This document shows, in pieces, positions 11,323 through 21,767 of a stretch of 64,000 nt of DNA. Under the pieces are notes generated by a model, which was not told the DNA's origin, searched no databases, and saw only the letters and a list, made by a program, of their open reading frames with translations. This DNA is from Trichoplax sp. H2 (lineage: Eukaryota; Placozoa; Uniplacotomia; Trichoplacea), in NCBI GenBank assembly GCA_003344405.1, contig NOWV01000087.1:1-64000 (forward strand), read 5' to 3'. Numbering within the stretch: position 1 is the stretch's first letter; every line of letters begins with the position of its first letter. Position numbers and translations under genes: made by a program.

Positions 11323-13167
11323 ATCCGGTCGTAGCAGTTCTGTAACTTATCCAAAAGACAAATGTATTTAGAAATACTTTATTTACTTGAAGATATTAAA
11401 TGTATTGAATCGTTACTCGAATAGGACGCTATGATATCATGCAATCTATTAAAGCTAATGCAAAGCAACGGTATAAAGATAATTATTTCAGTCTTCAGTC
11501 TTCTATTTATAAGCTATGAATACCTATGTCAATCAATATGCTGACACTTTCAAACTATACAGGCATGACAATTACTGACCTTTGTTCTATCACGTAATAA
11601 TAGATTTCTTTAATATTGTGTCTACCTCAACTCATATTACCTTCGCCACAGGAGAAAATTTTATACTTGCCTCGTGAAAACATTGACAAGATCAGATAAC
11701 AAATATAATTATTGATTCTTTACTGTATAGAGGTACATACTAAGGAAAATAGTGTTAACCTATATAACAACGTTCCTTACATTTATTCTTTACATGACCC
11801 TGTATATTATTATCCGCAATTTAAAAAAAAACAGTTTTTGTTGTACAAAATTCTGTCTAATAAAGTAATTATTAATACCACAAACATCGATAATCAATTT
11901 ATCATAAATGTGTGCTAGACAGAGGCATTATTGTTCTTTAAGATTTGAACAGTCACGAAAAGCAAAAGACTCACACTTTGTCATGGAAAAAAAGGATAAC
12001 TTACAGTAACTAATAATTCATTTATTATTTTATTATGCAGTATTAAAGAAAAATAGAATAATACAGAAATACAGAATAGTCTTAAATTTGAAGACTATAT
12101 AGTAGATTCTCACGGTAGAATAGATGAATTACGAGGAATTGTTTTACTTGATAACTTAAGTATTACTAAAGGTAACTTTGTTGCCATTCGTCGTGATAAG
12201 AGAAGCGTGATACCCTGGTAATTCAATTTAAGTCAATACCATAATAATCTACCTAGAAATATCATTGAAATCTTTATTCTTTCGGCTGAAAAATGAGCCA
12301 GTTACTTTATTTGGTTTATTAAGATTCGATTCAATCCTCATTACACCGCTACTGATAATAGTCTATAGTAATTACGCTAATAAACTGTAAGCCAATTTTC
12401 TTCCGATATTCTATACTTATAGAGTATCGTTTCAGTAAGCAATATTATATTAAGAAATAAAATTTATTAGAGTTCTTCACGCTAATAGAGCTCAAAAACA
12501 TTTTCCTTAATATTTATCACCTATTTCAACCCGTCTTATTCTACTTTACAATATAGCGCATTGCGATTATTCTGCCAGAATTCGAGAATTCTTACTCGCT
12601 TATTAGAAACTTAACCTTAAAGAGTGATTACCAATTGACTCTGATATTACGACAATAATAAATAACATGTGAACAATAATATGACTACGAAGTCAATAAT
12701 GTGCTACATAATATAATATTAAAGGAACCCAATTCTTTGATATCTTTCTTAAGGTATAGGAACAAGAAAATTCAAAAAAATTTATATTAGAGTCGTAATT
12801 TCATTAGATAAGTAAATTGTTAGCTACAACATAATACAAATTAGCTAACCACATACATCGAAGAATTGACCAAGGTATTAAATTAACTGTGATATATCAT
12901 ACTATAAATATACATAATTACCTTAACTTTGCGATACTACTGCTACACTAAAAAGACGAAAATTTACCAATTAATTATTATAATACCATTTTACTATGGT
13001 TCAGTAATAAGAAAAAACGAATAATTTTTTACCTTTTTAAGTTTAATAGTCAGTTATTAAAATTTGAAGTAGTAGGCGAGCTTCAGATGAACTAGATAAA
13101 TTTCACAAAATATAAGCAACTTAAATCACTAGTGTACTCTGATTAGTACAGATTCTTGCAATATCTC
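11323..13167. other. GPCR-cluster spacer, shortened unit
   Basis: This is the upstream flank of the pseudogene, homologous to the flanks after 14762 and 21730. It is much shorter than in the other units, so internal deletions are likely. A 68-residue plus-strand frame at 11712-11918 has no counterpart in the other units and is not supported. Confidence 0.45.
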
Positions 13168-13622
13168 TGTGATGTTTCGGAAGGTTGAGAGTTCGGCATT
13201 AGTCGCAATAAAGTACAATAGAATAGTTAACGGAAGAGTTATCTTTATTGAGCCAGTGTTAGAGAATAATCGTGTAAGATTATCGTGCGAGTAACGACGT
13301 AACTAGTCGAATAACTATAGTCGTGTAGAATAGGTAAAGCGTGCAAGCTTACCGTGTAACTACCAGAACTAACTAATGAGATAGCTTATATAATGTTAAG
13401 AGCACAGTAGGAGGAAATTACTTATAGACGCTGATGATTCATAATAATATATTACTTCTACGTAAGGGTACTTCTACGGTATAATCTAGCTAGAGTCCAA
13501 GAAACTTCCTCAGTGTAAATTATTAAATATAAGTTAAGTATATTTAGAGTTATGTTACAGTCTAGTAGAAATTAACGTTTCACTAAAAATGGATTATACC
13601 GTATTTAGAAGTAAACACTACA
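13168..13622 (-). mobile_element. Solo LTR, 455 bp, perfect 5-bp target duplication
   Basis: In plus coordinates it begins TGTGATG and ends CACTACA. It is flanked by identical ATCTC repeats at 13163-13167 and 13623-13627. The homologous spacer at 20585-20600 reads through the empty site as AATATCTCTCTTC. An AATAAAG-type signal on the minus strand near 13245-13250 suggests minus orientation. No internal retrotransposon sequence is present, as expected after LTR-LTR recombination. Confidence 0.85.
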
Positions 13623-13763
13623 ATCTCTCTTCTTAACTAAGTAACTAACCAAGTTACCAAACATAGTGGAGATAGATAATGAGAAAAACCAAGCAAAATT
13701 GTGATTATGCCCAAGCTTAAGTAAGACTGAAATCGTAGAAGAGTAAACCAAGGAAAAACAAAT

Positions 13764-14762
13764 TCAATCAGATTGATTTGTATGTCTGTTTCGAACACAA
13801 AGATATTTATAAATCATGTTTTTCTTGGTGAGATAAATAACTGGATTATGTAAAGGGGCAAGAAATATAAGCAAGTTTGGTAAAGTACCTTGAATCATCA
13901 TCTGTTCGTGATCATAATTTGTTATGTTTGCTCCATTAGCATTCAAGTAAATAGTGTTTACTAATGTAATGGATACGGGTACACCCATTATAAAAAATAA
14001 GACTGAAACACAGATTAACATCCTAATAGCTTTATCTTTGTGTCGTGAATTAGTATGACCAAAACGTTCTTTCGTTATTGCACTAACTTGACGTAATTTT
14101 TTTATCACTCTGAAGTGGCAATAGGCAATAACAGTTCCTGGCAGTAAAAAAATTATTAAAAAGAAATAACAAGTACCCAGTAATTGTATTTGATGTCGAC
14201 CATTTACTTCCCAAGAATGTATACAAATAAATTTAAAACGTGAATCTGCTATCACATCTGTTAGAGTAACTGCTGGAAAACAAACTGATAATACCAATAT
14301 GCTAGCCAATTGAATATATGCTGTCCTACTTTTCAAAGCAGGTCTAGTTGGATAAAGAATTAGTCTGTATCTATCCTTCGCGATCAACACTAACGTTAAA
14401 ACATGTAATGAAGAGCATACATGCAGCAAGAATATTGATACTCTACATACGGGTGTCATAATTTGCTCAGGCCAGCCTAATGAATAAGTCTTAAATACTA
14501 TGATACAGTACGCAGAAAATACTAAGCAAATAAATAAATCGCAAACTGTTAGGTGTAGAAAGAAGATATCTGAAGAAAATTTTATCTTATCGATTTTGAC
14601 CATCATAAAAAGAATTATAAGATTTAAGATAAATCCTATCATGAAAATAAGTAATATTATCACCCCAATATACCAATAACGATTAAACACAGAGGCAATC
14701 CATGATGTTGTTGCATTCAATATTAGCGAATGGTTATTACTAACACCATTAAATACTTCCAT
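13764..14762 (-). CDS. Class A (rhodopsin-like) GPCR, intact, 332 aa
   Basis: A single-exon paralogue of the receptor at 5088-6098 with the same layout: TM1 from residue 31, Asn47, Asp75, Cys106/Cys180, DRY 130-132, NPVIY 306-310. TM6 reads Met-Gly-Val-Pro, so the toggle tryptophan is missing here too. The N-terminus carries an NATTS glycosylation sequon. The intracellular tail is short (about 20 residues) with a Cys-Val-Arg run that may be palmitoylated. Ligand and coupling are unknown. Confidence 0.93.
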   Translation of the reverse strand: MEVFNGVSNNHSLILNATTSWIASVFNRYWYIGVIILLIFMIGFILNLIILFMMVKIDKIKFSSDIFFLHLTVCDLFICLVFSAYCIIVFKTYSLGWPEQIMTPVCRVSIFLLHVCSSLHVLTLVLIAKDRYRLILYPTRPALKSRTAYIQLASILVLSVCFPAVTLTDVIADSRFKFICIHSWEVNGRHQIQLLGTCYFFLIIFLLPGTVIAYCHFRVIKKLRQVSAITKERFGHTNSRHKDKAIRMLICVSVLFFIMGVPVSITLVNTIYLNANGANITNYDHEQMMIQGTLPNLLIFLAPLHNPVIYLTKKNMIYKYLCVRNRHTNQSD

Positions 14763-14778
14763 AATCGGCTGCCGTAGT

Positions 14779-14799
14779 TATATAACTTATCGTCAAGAC
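14779..14799 (-). promoter_or_regulatory. Conserved TATATAACTTAT..CAAGAC block upstream of GPCR
   Basis: This is the same block as at 6116-6135, with one difference in the TCCAC part (TCGTC). It lies 17-37 bases before the ATG of the receptor at 13764-14762. Confidence 0.5.
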
Positions 14800-14887
14800 A
14801 AAAATGTTAGATAATATTTTTATTAGATGCCCTTAAAATGAAGTACTGAATACAATTTTTGGATCTTTGTTGTCGCAACACTGACGA

Positions 14888-15853
14888 TGTATTTCATGTA
14901 AAATGCAATTTTCCAACTTGAAGATTTTAAATACATTCACAGTAATCATTGCTCGAATAGGACGTTATGAGATCTTGCAATCTATTGAAGTTATAAAACA
15001 ATTACGCAAAGATAATTATTTCAGTCTTCTATCTTCTATTCATTAGCTATGAGTACTTCTGTCAATAGTGTTATTGGCGCTTTTAAACTATGTAGGCCTG
15101 ACAATTACTGACATTAATTCTATCATGGATTAATAAAGTTCTTTAATATCATGTCCACCTCCGTTTATAGAGTATTATCTTCCGTCATCAGAAAAAGCTT
15201 TATTATTATTTCGTAAAAAAATTGGCAGGATCAGATTAAAATTGTAATTATAATTATATTTTTGGTCCATTACGACATAGAGATACTCCCTAAGGGAAAA
15301 GTATCAATCTATACAAAAATACTTCTCATATGTATTCGTTATATAATTTTAGATATCGCAATCCCAATCTCAAATAAAATAGTTTTCGTTGCACAAAATT
15401 CTACTAAATAAAGTAATCAATTAATATTACATACAGTTACACACCTGTATTCAATTTCTCATGAGCATAAATTTAAACAGAGTAATTATTTTGTGAGACT
15501 TGAATATTTATGAAAAGCAGTAGATCCTACATTTATTCATTCAATACGTAGATAAGTTACTGTAAAAGAATAACTTTTACATAGCTGTCGTAATATAGTT
15601 TCTATTAGAAAACTTATCTATGAATGTGCTTATAGTAATTTATCTATGGCGTTTTACATATTTTAAAATGATAAGTACATACTTGTATAATATTATCCAC
15701 CAACTGATAATTAATGCTTTTGTCGATTTACTATAAATTAACTGACTTTTCAATAGAGTTTAGGCTCAGTTCATCTAAGAAAGACTAGCGATGTTTACTG
15801 TTCCTCCTGACGATAATAGATCGTCAGTATTTAGATTTATAACGTAGATAATT
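14888..15853. repeat. GPCR upstream flank duplicated at the window start
   Basis: Partner of 1-960, with high identity over the full length and few indels. It has no coding content. The hairpin CTGACGAT-AATAG-ATCGTCAG (15807-15827) is conserved with the copy at 915-935. Confidence 0.8.
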
Positions 15854-17308
15854 ATTATGGGGAGTTATTTGCAAGTCTATACAGCTACTATTAGCCTCCG
15901 ATAGTGGCATTGAAAACTTCATCAAGATAAAAACTCTCGGTATCTTCCTTATTATAATCAATAACCTACAAATTATTAAAGAGACAGTACAACGATTAAA
16001 ACTGAAATAGTTTAGTTTAGAATTACAGAAGCAATAAAATACAGAATAGTTTTAACATTAAAGATTAGTGTTACTTTGATTAGATGCCTGTTACTAGTTT
16101 AAATATTCATCGCAAAATAAAGCATTTAGTATTATTTAATTATCTTTTCAAATCGATATAACAGAACAGCAGCTTTCTTATAACTTACTATGTTGGATAT
16201 TTTATTAGTAGAGTTATGATACCTTACGATATTGAGTATATTCATACGGTAAAATAGATAAACTGCGAGGAATTGTTTTATTTGATAACTCAAGTATTAT
16301 TGTAGGCAACTTTGTTGCTAAGAGTAAATTGAATCAAGTATATTTAAGAACAGTAAATAGGAACTTTGGCTTGACTTCATTTTGAGCTCAAGATGTTTTA
16401 CTTTAGATTTTTATTTCTATTTAATTATCACTCTACCAATTAATTATGCAATAAAAAGGTTTTTTTCAAATTCTATCTTGACTGAGATAATTACTTTGTA
16501 ACAATTACCATAAACTGTTCGATTGGATAAAAGAGTTTAGATGACTTTGTTTCAATTTCGGAAATTTCAATTAAAGAGAGGAAAGGGAACTATTTGTGAA
16601 CAGCGCTATTTTATTCTAATACTATTGTTGAAGGCAGAATTCTTTAAAGTTTAATACAATCGCCGATCAACTTAGATTGTACTGATATACTAATAAATTA
16701 TTGTAGCCCGGATTGAATTATCTTACTCAGTGAGTAAGTTACCTAAAGCATCATGAGCGAAGAAATATACTAGCCAATTTACCATATCAGCTTCAAGTGT
16801 TGGCTTAGTTCTCTTTAAATTTATGCTCCAAACTTTCGAAATGAAATAAAGTTAAAAAAGAAAATTAATTGCCGGATTTGAATTTAAAATAGTTTCATTT
16901 ATTTATGTCCATGTTAACATCCACACTAACTCTAGGAAAATAATTCATTCATTCATTTCTCTAATCACGAACATCTGTGGTATATGTGATAGAAAAATGC
17001 AGAAGTAGTACTCTATAGCTATTTTTTCATTTTAATTCTTAATTTGAAAGACCTCGTTAGAACCTTGAAAATTTTTGATTAGTTTTGCATTGGTAATCCA
17101 GTTTAAGTTAATACTGCCATAATCTATCTAGGGATATCACTGTTAGCTTTCCTCATTCAACTGAAAAAATGGCTAATTATCTTAGTGCATTTGGTTCATT
17201 AAAATTTTTTTTAATACCGCATGCATCACTACCGATAATATTCTATGGCAATTGCACTAATAAACTATGAACTAAATTTCTTCTGATATTCTATACTTAT
17301 AATATATC
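15854..17308. other. GPCR-cluster spacer
   Basis: No gene is seen. Parts match 8100-9500 and 23400-23900 in the other units. Confidence 0.45.
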
Positions 17309-17787
17309 TGTGATAAAGTATCTTCTCAAAAATACAACATGAACTACAGTTTCTTGTAAACTTCACTTTATTCATAAGATTAGGTTCGTCTCATTATTCT
17401 CATGTCTACCAAGGACTATCTGAACTATCACAGCAATATTCACAATTTATATACAATTAGTTACACAATGATTTTCTTTTAAGCACAATCATATCTTACC
17501 AATTAACTTACAAGTTCACATCTAAATTTACCATCACGCTATCAATTCATAATTCGCGCTTCTAATTAAAGAGTCACAATACAAATCTAACAGTACTAAC
17601 ATAATTAGCGCTATCTATTATTATCTCAGAATCTTAATATATGCATCTCAACACAATTACTACAATACATTCCGTAAACATCTTTCACAATTAGAAACTT
17701 ATGCAGTCTTACAACCTAGCGTACGATTTATCAATTCTCGCATTATTCCATAATTTTAATCTTAAGCTTATTTGGGGCTTCACTATA
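17309..17787 (-). mobile_element. Solo LTR candidate, 479 bp
   Basis: In plus coordinates it begins TGTGATAAAG and ends CACTATA, one base from the CACTACA end of its relatives. It is flanked by ATATC (17304-17308) and GTATC (17788-17792). The units at 9500 and 12425 show the uninterrupted sequence. On the minus strand there is a TATATAAA box near 17435 and AATAAAG near 17365, which is ordinary LTR organisation. Confidence 0.65.
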
Positions 17788-18151
17788 GTATCGTACCAGT
17801 TAGCAATATCGGATTAAGTAATATAATTTATTAAAGTTCAAAAATCATTTTTCCCTAATCTTTGTCACGTATTTAAACCCATCACATTCTGCTATGCAAT
17901 ATAACGCTTTACGACTACTCTGCTTGAATTTAAAAGTTTTGACTTACCTATAGGAAATTTGACATTAAACAGTAATAAACAATTGGCACTATTACTACGA
18001 TAATAAGAAATGATACGTATGAAGTAATAATAATATCACTTTAAGCTTGATCTACTCCAATGGTGATTTGGGTTCTAATTTAAGATTGGTAGTTTATGTT
18101 ATTGTTTTTTATAATTTATACGAGTGTGTTACATGCCGTAAAAAGATACAA
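17788..18151. other. GPCR-cluster spacer
   Basis: No gene is seen. It continues the sequence interrupted by the LTR and resembles 9520-9760 and 12440-12660. Confidence 0.4.
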
Positions 18152-18802
18152 TTTATAGCTAAACTACGATTATTATTTATTTATTTCGTGATTTCAGGAA
18201 TCTAGGGTAGAATTAATTGTATCCTATTTGATTAGTTGCTAGTTTAATAATTGATATAGCGTGATAATTTGATGGTCTGAAATTATCAACTATTCTGCAT
18301 AGCATATAAAAGGTGACGTGGTTGAGTAGTTGAATAGTTGAAGTTAGAGAAGTAAAGAAGATAGAGATTTCGATATTCCTGAAAATCGTGAGCAATTTCA
18401 TTTCTTAGATAGTTTACTTAGTCAAGGCACTACCGCCCTTTTGTAAATCTTTTGAGGGGTTTTGAAAAAATTATTAAAAATTATAATGAGCAGGCATTTT
18501 CCCGTAAACTGAGTTTGAATTGAAATTTAAAATTGTCAGTATCAATAATTTTACGGCCATTATTACTTCTATTCAATAAAGTAATTGTACATGAAGACTA
18601 GTATGACGAGACGAGTATTTTTATGTAAGGAGCATGTTATTCATTCTTTGCAGTTTAATGCTAGCCAAAATTGTATAGCCGCTAACGTTAAATATTGATG
18701 ATAATTAAGTAAACAGACCTTTTTAATAATGATAACATCGCTCTGTCAAGTAGCTTAAAAAAATTAAATTAGCTTGTACAGAAGTTTTGGAGTACAATAA
18801 CA
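18152..18802. repeat. Left flank of assembly gap, duplicated on the right
   Basis: This 651-bp block is repeated almost exactly at 18823-19402, the right copy lacking about 71 bp (the part around 18330-18405). The left copy ends at the N run and the right copy continues past the same bases, which is typical of two allelic contig ends placed side by side. A 62-residue minus-strand frame at 18213-18401 covers the segment missing from the other copy and is not a supported gene. Confidence 0.8.
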
Positions 18803-18822
18803 NNNNNNNNNNNNNNNNNNNN
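18803..18822. other. Assembly gap (20 N)
   Basis: Twenty undefined bases sit between two near-identical blocks. The gap may be an artefact of unmerged haplotypes. Confidence 0.95.
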
Positions 18823-19402
18823 TTTATAGCTAAACTACGATTATTATTTATTTATTTCGTGATTTCAGGAATCTAGGGTAGAATTTATTGTATCCTATTT
18901 GATTAGTTGCTAGTTTAATAATTAATTTAGCGTGATAATTTGATGGTCTGAAATTATCAACTATTCTGCATAGCATATAAATGGTGACGTGGTTGAGTGG
19001 TTGAATAGACAGTTTACTTAGTCAAGGCACTACCGCCCTTTTGTAAATCTTTTGAGGGGTTTTGAAAAAATTATTAAAAATTATAATGAACAGGCATTTT
19101 CCCGTAAACTGAGTTTGAATTGAAATTCAAAATTGTCAGTATCAATAATTTTACGGCCATTATTACTTCTATTCAATAAAGTAATTGTACATGAAGACTA
19201 GTATGACGAGACGAGTATTTTTATGTAAGGAGCATGTTATTCATTCTTTGCAGTTTAATGCTAGCCAAAATTGTATAGCCGCTAACGTTAAATATTGATG
19301 ATAATTAAGTAAACAGACCTTTTTAATAATGATAACATCGCTCTGTCAAGTAGCTTAAAAAAATTAAATTAGCTTGTACAGAAGTTTTGGAGTACAATAA
19401 CA
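18823..19402. repeat. Right flank of assembly gap, copy of 18152-18802
   Basis: See 18152-18802. Only scattered single-base differences and one 71-bp deletion separate the copies. Confidence 0.8.
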
Positions 19403-20725
19403 ATCATGATATGAGCTTGTTAAATGACTTAAAATTGCCACCAAAGATAAATTACGTAATTATGCATCATATAGTGTAAAACTGAATGTTTCAATCTGGC
19501 TTCTAATTTAAGAATAGTAGTCTATTTTAATGTTTTTTTTATTTATATACTTTATACCTTAAAAAGGTAAATTTATAAATAAACAACGATCATTATTCAT
19601 TTAGTGATTTCGAGAATCTAGGGTAGTATTTATCTTAAGCTATGTGATTCATTGCTAGTTTAATTTGGAATGACGATATGATAGTCTGATACCACCAACA
19701 ACTCTGCTTAGCATATAAAAGGTGGTGTAGTTGAGCAGTTGAGTAGTTCAAGTTAATGAAGTAAAGGTAAAGATCTAGATATTCCTAAAAATAACAACAA
19801 TAGGTAAGCGATCCTTATAAATAGTGACAAGATTACTCCTTCAATAAGCCTAAAGAAAATTAGAACAAAAGTAGCGTAATAAAATTTGCAGTATACTCGT
19901 ATATCCGGATAGTACCATATCGTCTTCTTAATTAACTTCTTGAGCCACTATTTGTAAAGTAATTTTGAAGAAGGTTGCTAGAGCTTAAGTACTTCACCTG
20001 TACTAACTTTATTTTTAGCATTTGTAAAATTATAATTGCGAAACAAAGAGACTAATGTTTCATAACGTAATTCGGAAAATTGTAACTACCAACCTATAGT
20101 GACAATAGTAAGGCCACATAATCAGTAATATGGTACATAACACAGTATCAAAAAAGCAGTTCTTTGATGCCTTTATAAAAGTACAGAAATAAGAAAATTC
20201 AAATAAAAACATACATCAGAGTTGTGATTTTACGAAATGAATAAATTGTTGGCAAGAACATAATACAAATTAGTTACTGGTATACATTAGAAAATTGATT
20301 ATGGCATCGAATCAACTGTGATATAAGATACCCTAAATGCGCATAGTTACCTTTATTTTGTGATGCTACTGTTGCTTTGAAATAACGAAAATTCACTGGT
20401 TAATTATTATAATACCATGTTACTATGGCAAAGTAATAAGACACAACAAATAGTCTGTACTTTTTAAGTTAAAAATTCAGTTGCTAAGATTTAAAATAGT
20501 AAGTGAGCTTCATGTGAACTCAGTAAATTCCACGAAATATAATTAACTTGAGTCGTTAGTGTACTCTGATTAGCATAGATTCTTACAATATCTCTCTTCT
20601 TAACTACATCAATAGCCAAATTATATCGAGGAGATAGATTGTGAAGAAAATCAAGTAAAAATGAAAACAAGTGAAAGCTAGCTTATGATTGAAATCGTAG
20701 AAACGGAAAACCAAGGAGAAACACT
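19403..20725. other. GPCR 3' spacer
   Basis: No gene is seen. Around 19500-19790 the sequence repeats, at lower identity, the block found at 18060-18400. The 20100-20700 part is homologous to 12690-13760 (minus its LTR) and to 25460-26050. Confidence 0.45.
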
Positions 20726-21730
20726 TCACTCGGATAGATTGGTATGTCTAATTCGAATACAGGGACACCTACAAATTAAATTTTTCTTGGTGAGATAAAT
20801 AAGCGGATTGTGTAAAGGGGCAAGAAACACAAGCACGTGTAATAAAGTCTCTATAATCATATTGCGTTCGCGATCATCAATTGTTAGGATTGATGCATTA
20901 AACTTAAAGTAGAGAGTGTTAGCAAATTTAATTGCCACTGGTAAAGCTGTTGTGAAAAATAAGGCTGAAACACAGATTAACATCTTAATAGCTCGTTCTT
21001 TATCGCTTCGTCTTGAACTAACGTGGACAAAACGTTGTTTCATTATTATACCAATTTGGCGTAACTTTCTTATCGCTTTGAAGTGGCAATAGCTAATAAC
21101 AGCACCCGGCAGTAATAAAATAATTAAAAAGTAGTAGCAAATAGCCAGTAATTCTATATGATATCGATTATTTACTTTCCAAGAATGTATACAATTAATT
21201 TTAAAATTTGGATCTACTGTCACATCCATTATAGTAACTGTTGGAAAACAGGCTAATAATATCCATATGCTAGCCAATTGAATAAATACTCTCCTACGTT
21301 TCAAAGTAGATCTAATTGGATAAACAATTAGTCTGTATCTATCTCTTGAGATCAAAGCTAACGTTAAAACATGTAATGAAGAGAATAAATACAGTGAGAA
21401 TATTGCTACTCTACATGTTGGAGTCATAATTGCTTTAGGCCAGTTTAATGAATAAATCGCATATACGATGATACAGTACGTAGAATATGCTAAGCAAATG
21501 AATAAATCGCAAACTGTGAGGTGTAAGAAGAGGATATCTGAAAAAGATTTTATCTTATCAATTTTGACCATTATAACCAGAATTATAAGATTTAAGATAA
21601 ATCCTATCACGAAAATAAGTAAGATTGTTAGCCCAATATACCAATAACGATCAACAATAGACGTATTTCCTGACGTTGTTGCGTTCGATATTAACGAATG
21701 ATTATTAGTAAGGCTTTGTAATACTTTCAT
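20726..21730 (-). CDS. Class A (rhodopsin-like) GPCR, intact, 334 aa
   Basis: The third intact member of the array. Asn47, Asp75, Cys106, DRY 130-132, Cys180 and NPLIY 308-312 are all present. TM6 reads Thr-Ala-Leu-Pro, again without tryptophan. The second intracellular loop is unusually basic (Lys-Arg-Arg-Arg at 144-147), which could bear on G-protein coupling. The ATG at 21730 is preferred because it aligns with the other members and keeps the upstream motif spacing. The frame just upstream (21727-21981) is in the shared flank and is not supported. Confidence 0.93.
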   Translation of the reverse strand: MKVLQSLTNNHSLISNATTSGNTSIVDRYWYIGLTILLIFVIGFILNLIILVIMVKIDKIKSFSDILFLHLTVCDLFICLAYSTYCIIVYAIYSLNWPKAIMTPTCRVAIFSLYLFSSLHVLTLALISRDRYRLIVYPIRSTLKRRRVFIQLASIWILLACFPTVTIMDVTVDPNFKINCIHSWKVNNRYHIELLAICYYFLIILLLPGAVISYCHFKAIRKLRQIGIIMKQRFVHVSSRRSDKERAIKMLICVSALFFTTALPVAIKFANTLYFKFNASILTIDDRERNMIIETLLHVLVFLAPLHNPLIYLTKKNLICRCPCIRIRHTNLSE

Positions 21731-21746
21731 AATCGAGTGTAGTAGC

Positions 21747-21767
21747 TATATAACTTATCCACAAGAT
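21747..21767 (-). promoter_or_regulatory. Conserved TATATAACTTATCCACAAGA block upstream of GPCR
   Basis: Same element as at 6116-6135, beginning 17 bases before the ATG of the receptor at 20726-21730. Confidence 0.5.

Noticed and set aside
11712-11918. 68-codon plus-strand frame in the GPCR spacer
   Set aside because: The homologous spacers at 22260 and 28060 are interrupted by stops and indels, so there is no sign of selection.
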